Below, one piece after another: positions 59,516-64,000 of a stretch of 64,000 nucleotides of DNA (positions within the stretch are counted from its first letter, which is position 1; the number at the start of each line of letters is the position of its first letter). The DNA is taken from assembly GCF_003259365.1 (NCBI RefSeq), contig NZ_QLLY01000016.1, positions 1 through 64,000 on the forward strand. The letters run 5' to 3'. A program made the position numbers and the translations under genes. The notes beneath the pieces are model-generated. The model did no database searches and had not been told where the DNA came from. It saw only the letters and a program-made list of their open reading frames with translations. Origin of the DNA: Streptomyces sp. PsTaAH-137 (GTDB taxonomy: Bacteria; Actinomycetota; Actinomycetes; Streptomycetales; Streptomycetaceae).

Positions 59516-60529
59516 ATGCCGAATGTCGACTCACTCCCGCACCGGCCACTCGCGGACAGCCGGCCGCGCTTCCTGCGCATCCTGGACGACCCGCTGTACT
59601 CCTCGCTGGTCGACCTCCAGGACCTGGTGAACTACGAGACCGCCGCGTTCTGGCGCGAGCGGCGGGTCAAGGGGCTGCACCTGCCCGTCACCACCTCCTC
59701 CATCTCCTCCCCGATGGGTCTGGGCAGCGACTCCCTGCCGGTCCAGGTGGACCTCTTCGGCGTCCCCACCTACCTCGCCGACTCCATGCAGTTCCTCCTG
59801 GAGTACGGCTGCCGCATCGCCGACCGGGGCTGCTACTACCTGATGCCGAGCTTCCGCGGCGAGGAGACCGACACCACCCACCTCAGCCAGTTCTTCCACA
59901 GCGAGGCCGAGATCCCCGGCGGTCTCGACGACGTGATCGAGGTCGCCGACGCCTACCTGCGCCACCTCACCGAAGCCGTCCTGCGGGAGCTGGCGGAGCC
60001 CGTCGCCCGGATCGCCGGCGGCATCGGGCACCTCACCGACTTCCTGGCCAAACCCACCGCCCGCATCACCTTCGACGACGCCGTCACCGCCCTCGACGAC
60101 GACCCGCGCCACATCGAGACCCACGACCAGTGGCGCACCATCACCCGCGCGGGAGAGCACCGGCTGATGGAGCTGCACGGCTCCGCCGTCTGGCTCACCC
60201 ACTTCGACCACCTGTCCGTCCCCTTCTACCAGGCCACCGACGCCACCGGCACCAAGGCCCTCAACGCCGACCTGCTCATCGGACCCGGCGAGGTCATCGG
60301 CTGCGGCGAGCGACACACCGACGCCGCGCACGCCCGGTCCGCGCTCGCCGCGCACGCCGTCCCGGCCGAGGACTACGACTGGTACCTGCGGATGAAGCAG
60401 GACAAGCCCCTGCACACCAGCGGCTTCGGCATGGGCGTCGAGCGGTTCTTCATGTGGGTCCTCGACCACCACGACGTGCGCGACCTGCAACTCCTGGAGC
60501 GCGCCAACGGCCTCCCCGCCACCCCCTGA
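59516..60529 (+). CDS. class II aaRS-like enzyme (AsnRS/AspRS core only)
   Basis: 337 residues. Class II catalytic motifs are clear: YLADSMQFLLEYGCR, motif 2 FRGEETDTTHLSQFFHSEAE and motif 3 SGFGMGVERFFMWVLDH, in AsnRS/AspRS (class IIb) style. The OB-fold anticodon-binding domain of true enzymes (about 100 N-terminal residues) is absent. It should form an aminoacyl-adenylate but not recognise tRNA normally. Precedents are tRNA-independent amino acid:carrier protein ligases (SerRS-like) and AsnRS paralogues that act as asparagine synthetase. Here carrier loading of the C-PCP protein, or supply of Asn or an amide, is inferred. Confidence 0.85.
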   Translation: MPNVDSLPHRPLADSRPRFLRILDDPLYSSLVDLQDLVNYETAAFWRERRVKGLHLPVTTSSISSPMGLGSDSLPVQVDLFGVPTYLADSMQFLLEYGCRIADRGCYYLMPSFRGEETDTTHLSQFFHSEAEIPGGLDDVIEVADAYLRHLTEAVLRELAEPVARIAGGIGHLTDFLAKPTARITFDDAVTALDDDPRHIETHDQWRTITRAGEHRLMELHGSAVWLTHFDHLSVPFYQATDATGTKALNADLLIGPGEVIGCGERHTDAAHARSALAAHAVPAEDYDWYLRMKQDKPLHTSGFGMGVERFFMWVLDHHDVRDLQLLERANGLPATP

Positions 60530-60583
60530 CCGACCACCGTCCCCCGTCCACCGCACATCCCTCGTCCCGTACCAGGAGCACCC

Positions 60584-61429
60584 ATGAACCTCGGCGACCT
60601 GACCGCCCAGCAGATCCGCTCGATGAACTACAACGAGCTGATCTCCGTCGTCCGCGAGACCAACCGCCCGCCCGGCGGCGTGAAGACCGTCTCCCACCTC
60701 GCCACCGCCGCCCACCTCGACAAGGACAGCCACGTCCTGGAGATCGGCACCAGCACCGGCATCACGGCCATCGAACTGGCCCGCCTGGTGGGCTGCCGGA
60801 TCACCGCCATCGACATCAACGAGCGCAGTATCGCCGAGGCCCGCCGCCGCGCCGAAAGCCTCGGCGTGGACCACCTCATCACCTTCGAGGTCAACGACGC
60901 CACCGCGACCGGCTACCCGGACGACACCTTCGACCTGGTCTTCTGCGGCAACGTCACCTCCCTCATCCCGGACCGCGCGCGGGCCCTCGCCGAGTACTCC
61001 CGGGTCGTCAAGCCGGGCGGCTTCATCGCCGCCATCCCGATGTACTACGTCAAACAGCCCTCCGAGCAGCTGCTCGCCGACGTCAGCGCCGCCATCCAGG
61101 TCCCGGTGGAGCCGCTGGAGGAGTCGTACTGGCTGGACTTCTTCCTCGGTGACGGGCGGATCCCCTTCACGCGCGAGCAGTACACCTTCGACTGGATCTC
61201 CGACGAGGTCGTCGACGCGTTCGTCCGGGACATCCTCGCCCGCCCCCACCTCGACGAACTCAGCGCCGACGCGCGCGAGGTCCTCACCGAGCAGTACGCC
61301 GTCCACATGCGGCTCTTCCGCGACAACCTCGCGCAGATGGGCTACACGGAGCTGCTGGTGCGCTGCGAGACCGACGAGCTCGGCGAGCCGGAGCTGTTCG
61401 ACTCCAGCCCGGTCCTGCCGAGGTCCTGA
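60584..61429 (+). CDS. class I SAM-dependent methyltransferase
   Basis: 281 residues. VLEIGTSTGITAIELARLVG (motif I), ITAIDINERSIAEARRRAES, DDTFDLVFCGNVTSLIPDRA and VVKPGGFIAAIPMYYV are the Methyltransf_11/25 motifs. A helical C-terminal part ends YTELLVRCETDELG. It could N-, O- or C-methylate an intermediate. 54 bases after the aaRS-like gene on the same strand; it probably shares its transcript. Confidence 0.85.
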   Translation: MNLGDLTAQQIRSMNYNELISVVRETNRPPGGVKTVSHLATAAHLDKDSHVLEIGTSTGITAIELARLVGCRITAIDINERSIAEARRRAESLGVDHLITFEVNDATATGYPDDTFDLVFCGNVTSLIPDRARALAEYSRVVKPGGFIAAIPMYYVKQPSEQLLADVSAAIQVPVEPLEESYWLDFFLGDGRIPFTREQYTFDWISDEVVDAFVRDILARPHLDELSADAREVLTEQYAVHMRLFRDNLAQMGYTELLVRCETDELGEPELFDSSPVLPRS

Positions 61430-61499
61430 CGCCGGCCGGCACCGGGGCCGCGCCGGCCCCGGTGCCGGGCCCCACGCCCCGCCCGAAAGGCAGCCGTCC

Positions 61500-62396
61500 G
61501 TGAAGCTCCCCCCTCTCGCCCACGTGGCGCCCCGGCGCCTCCCGGAAGCGGTGGCCCGGCTCGCCGAGGCCCCGCCGGGCCAGGCCCTGCCCCTGGCGGG
61601 CGGCCAGAGCCTCATCCCGCAACTGGCGGCCCGGTCCCGCACGGCCCGCCTCCTGGTCGACCTGCGCGACATCGGCGAGCTGACCGGGGTGAGCGAGCGC
61701 GCGGGCCTGCTGCGGATCGGCGCGATGACCCGGCAGCACACCCTCGCCACCGACCCCCTCGTCCGTGCCGCGAGCCCCCTCCTCGCCGAGGCCGCGGCCA
61801 CGACCGGACACGCCTCCGTCCGGCACCGGGGAACCCTCGGCGGCACCCTCGCCCACGCGGCGGGCCAGGCCCAGCTCGTCGTCGCCGCCTACGCCCTGCA
61901 CGCCCAACTCCTCGTCACCGGGCCCGATGGCACCCGTACCGGCGACCTGCGTTCCTGGTTCGGCGGCCCGCACGCGCCCGGCGTCGCCCCCGACGAAATC
62001 CTCACCGCCGTCCACGTGCCGCCGCACCGGTCCGGCCGCGGCTGCGCGCTCGCCCAGTACGCCCATCCCGTCGGCGGCCGCCCGGCCGCCACCGTCGCCG
62101 CCATCGTCGACACCGCTCCGGACGGCACCCTCCTGCGGGCCGAACTCACCGTCGGCACCCGGGTGTCACCGCCCGCCGCCCTCGACGTCACCCACCGGTG
62201 GGCCGAGGCGGGGGAGGCCGCCGCGTGGACCGTGCGCGCCGCACCGACCGAGCCCCTGGACCGGCAGGAACCACCGGCCACTCACATCAGGCACGTCGTC
62301 CGCGTCCTCGCGGACCGCGCCCTGACCGAGGCACTGACCCGGGCCCGCCACCGCGCCCCCGGCACGCCGCCCCCGCCGCCCGAGGAGACCCCATGA
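61500..62396 (+). CDS. molybdenum hydroxylase FAD subunit
   Basis: 298 residues from GTG 61500. PLAGGQSLIPQLAARSRTAR and ASVRHRGTLGGTLAHAAGQA are the FAD-binding motifs of xanthine dehydrogenase/CO dehydrogenase medium subunits (CoxM type). The C-terminal CO_deh_flav_C part follows. ATGA overlap with the next gene, the fused FeS/Mo subunit. It passes electrons from the Mo subunit's iron-sulfur clusters to FAD. Confidence 0.88.
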   Translation: MKLPPLAHVAPRRLPEAVARLAEAPPGQALPLAGGQSLIPQLAARSRTARLLVDLRDIGELTGVSERAGLLRIGAMTRQHTLATDPLVRAASPLLAEAAATTGHASVRHRGTLGGTLAHAAGQAQLVVAAYALHAQLLVTGPDGTRTGDLRSWFGGPHAPGVAPDEILTAVHVPPHRSGRGCALAQYAHPVGGRPAATVAAIVDTAPDGTLLRAELTVGTRVSPPAALDVTHRWAEAGEAAAWTVRAAPTEPLDRQEPPATHIRHVVRVLADRALTEALTRARHRAPGTPPPPPEETP

Positions 62397-64000
62397 CCAC
62401 CCCGGCCCACGCGTCCCACGGGTGCGGGACCCTCGCCGACCACCTCCGCGACTGCGAGGGCCGCACCTCCGTCCGGCTCGGCTGCGAAGAAGGCGTCTGC
62501 GGCTCCTGCACGGTCCTCCTCGACGGCCGTACCGCACGCGCCTGCACCGTCCTCGCCGCGCAGGCCCAGGGCCTTCCGGTGCGCACCGCCGAGGACACCG
62601 GGGACGCGCTCATGCGCCACCTGCGCCAGGTGCTCTGGGCGGAACACGCCTTCCAGTGCGGCTTCTGCGCCAGCGGCTTCCTCCTGGAGATCCACGCCCT
62701 GCTCACCGAGAACCCCGACCCCACCGAGGCCGAGGTCCGGCACCACCTCGCAGGCAACCTCTGCCGGTGCACCGGCTACGAGAGCATCGTCCGCGCGGTC
62801 CTGACCGCGGCCCGCACCCGCCCGCGCGAGCACGACCCGGCCGGGCCGCCCGACCCCGCCGGCGTCACCGACCCGACCGTCGGCACCCGGGCGCTGCGCG
62901 CCGAGGACCGGACCGTCCTCGACGGGCGGGCACGCTACATCGCCGACCTCGTCGTGCCGGGGACCCTGCACGCCCGCTTCGTCAGGGGCGACCGGCCGCA
63001 CGCCCGCATCACCGGCATCGACGCGTCGGCCGCCCGCGCCGCCCCCGGCGTCGTCGCCGTCCTCACCGCCGCCGACCTGCGCGACAGCCTGAACCCCATC
63101 GGCATCGCCTGCCCCCTGGAGGGCTACACCGCGCCCGCGTTCACACCGCTCGCCGAGGACCGCGTCCGCTTCGAGGGCGACCCGGTGGCCCTCGTCGTCG
63201 CCACCGGCCAGGCCGCGGCCGAGGACGCCGCCGCGCTCGTCGCCGTCGGCTACGAGGACCTGCCGCCCGTACTGGACGCGCGGGCCGGCGACGACGGCAC
63301 GCAACCTCCGCTCTTCCCCGACCTCCCCGGCAACGTGCTGTACACCGAGCACCGCGGCCACGGCGACGTGAGCGGCGCCTTCGCCCGCGCCGCGCGCGTC
63401 GTGCGCCACCGGCTCCGGCAGGACCGGGTGCAGAACGCGCCCCTCGAACCCCGCGGCGGACTCGCCTCGTGGGACTCCGCCGAGGGGCGTCTCACGTACG
63501 ACGTGGCGTCGCAGTCGCCGACCTCCCACCGTCAGTACCTCGCCGACGTCCTCGGGCTCGGCCTCGACGCCGTCCGCGTCCGGGTCCCCGCCAACATGGG
63601 CGGCTCCTTCGGCATCAAGGGCGGTGTGTTCCGCGAGGACATCGCCGTGTGCTGGGCGAGCCGGCACCTGGCACGGCCCGTGCGCTGGATCGAGGACCGC
63701 CGCGAGCACCTGATCGCCGCCGGACAGGCGCGCGGCGAAGAGGTCGACATCGAGGCGGCGCTCGGCCCCGACGGCGAACTGCTGGCCCTGCGCGCCGACC
63801 TCGTCGTCGACCAGGGCGCCTACCCCGTCCCGCCGATCGCCAGCGCCGTCTTCGTCGCACTCGTCGGCTGCCTGATCCCCAACGCCTACCACGTGCCCGC
63901 CTACGAGTTCACCGGCCGCCTGGCGCTCACCAACCGCACCCCGTACGTCGCGTACCGCGGTCCCTGGGAGATGGCGACCTTCGCCGCCGAACGCACCATG
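62393..64000 (+). CDS. fused [2Fe-2S]/molybdopterin subunit of Mo hydroxylase, partial
   Basis: Open to the right edge (536 codons seen). Residues 1-150 are the two-cluster [2Fe-2S] domain: GCEEGVCGSCTVLLDG, then CGFCASGFLLE and LCRCTGYESIV. After a short linker the CoxL-like part starts (LDGRARYIADLVVPGTLHAR, VRVPANMGGSFGIKGGVFRE, TPYVAYRG). Small and large subunits are usually separate proteins in CoxMSL, so this is a fusion. It would hydroxylate or oxidise a heteroaromatic ring or aldehyde in the pathway. The active-site Glu region lies beyond the window. Confidence 0.88.
   Translation, partial: MTTPAHASHGCGTLADHLRDCEGRTSVRLGCEEGVCGSCTVLLDGRTARACTVLAAQAQGLPVRTAEDTGDALMRHLRQVLWAEHAFQCGFCASGFLLEIHALLTENPDPTEAEVRHHLAGNLCRCTGYESIVRAVLTAARTRPREHDPAGPPDPAGVTDPTVGTRALRAEDRTVLDGRARYIADLVVPGTLHARFVRGDRPHARITGIDASAARAAPGVVAVLTAADLRDSLNPIGIACPLEGYTAPAFTPLAEDRVRFEGDPVALVVATGQAAAEDAAALVAVGYEDLPPVLDARAGDDGTQPPLFPDLPGNVLYTEHRGHGDVSGAFARAARVVRHRLRQDRVQNAPLEPRGGLASWDSAEGRLTYDVASQSPTSHRQYLADVLGLGLDAVRVRVPANMGGSFGIKGGVFREDIAVCWASRHLARPVRWIEDRREHLIAAGQARGEEVDIEAALGPDGELLALRADLVVDQGAYPVPPIASAVFVALVGCLIPNAYHVPAYEFTGRLALTNRTPYVAYRGPWEMATFAAERTM

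Noticed and set aside
1..64000. CRISPR array or cas genes
   Set aside because: No regularly spaced repeats and no cas-like proteins found.
29756..64000. MbtH-like protein or phosphopantetheinyl transferase in the cluster
   Set aside because: Looked for and not seen within this window; they may be encoded elsewhere.

Overview
The window is high-GC actinobacterial DNA, almost certainly Streptomyces. The evidence is strong third-position GC bias, many GTG starts and ATGA/GTGA stop-start overlaps, a SARP activator, a mycothiol-dependent isomerase family protein and a large NRPS/PKS cluster.

Left part, about 1-28 kb: accessory DNA. A tRNA-Trp-like gene (154-228) is followed by small hypothetical genes, a frameshift-type IS5 element (1108-1983), a MerR/quinone oxidoreductase divergent pair, IS debris and a MazF-like toxin-antitoxin pair. 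Two copies of one mosaic module follow, at 5.85-7.4 kb and 22.1-24.1 kb. Each has a small HTH-like gene, then the end of a membrane coiled-coil protein, then a convergent ATP-dependent DNA ligase. Neither ligase is intact. The first appears to be split at its KxDG active-site motif by a 5 kb insertion (7807-12816). That insertion carries a TIM-barrel protein, TetR and LysR regulators, a mycothiol-dependent enzyme, a DUF1772 protein and an integrase stump. An IS701-family element with a passenger gene (12908-14783) sits next to the ligase start codon. Between the copies (14.9-20.2 kb) is a separate system that resembles RiPP maturation: HATPase, PhyH-like oxygenase, radical SAM protein with an unusual CxxxCxxxC motif, and a PCMT-like methyltransferase broken by an in-frame TAG. 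It is divergent from an XRE/TPR regulator.

Right part, about 29-64 kb: a hybrid NRPS/PKS biosynthetic gene cluster. A SARP regulator (31755-33815) lies between a stand-alone adenylation enzyme and the assembly-line operon. The minus-strand operon (52335 to 33916) consists of overlapping or closely spaced genes: A-PCP, TylF-type methyltransferase, PCP-luciferase-like monooxygenase-C-A-PCP, ACP-KS-AT, an odd hydrolase-like protein, C-A-PCP-C-A-PCP-TE, and an MFS exporter. The divergent plus-strand genes (52824 to the window end) encode an asparagine-synthetase-family protein lacking the N-terminal Cys (as in beta-lactam synthetases), C-PCP, MFS, a free condensation-like enzyme, a catalytic-core-only class II aminoacyl-tRNA synthetase homologue, a methyltransferase, and a molybdenum hydroxylase (FAD subunit plus a fused FeS/Mo subunit cut by the window edge).

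How it may work together (inference): the minus operon builds a peptide-polyketide chain. Two carrier proteins (the N-terminal PCP of the LLM protein and the PCP of the C-PCP protein) have no adenylation domain in cis, and could be charged by the stand-alone A enzyme and the synthetase-like enzyme. The AsnB/BLS-like enzyme, methyltransferases and Mo hydroxylase would then tailor the product. Repeated GGAACGG/CCGTTCC motifs in the intergenic regions of the cluster are candidate SARP sites. I do not recognise the cluster as one for a known product.
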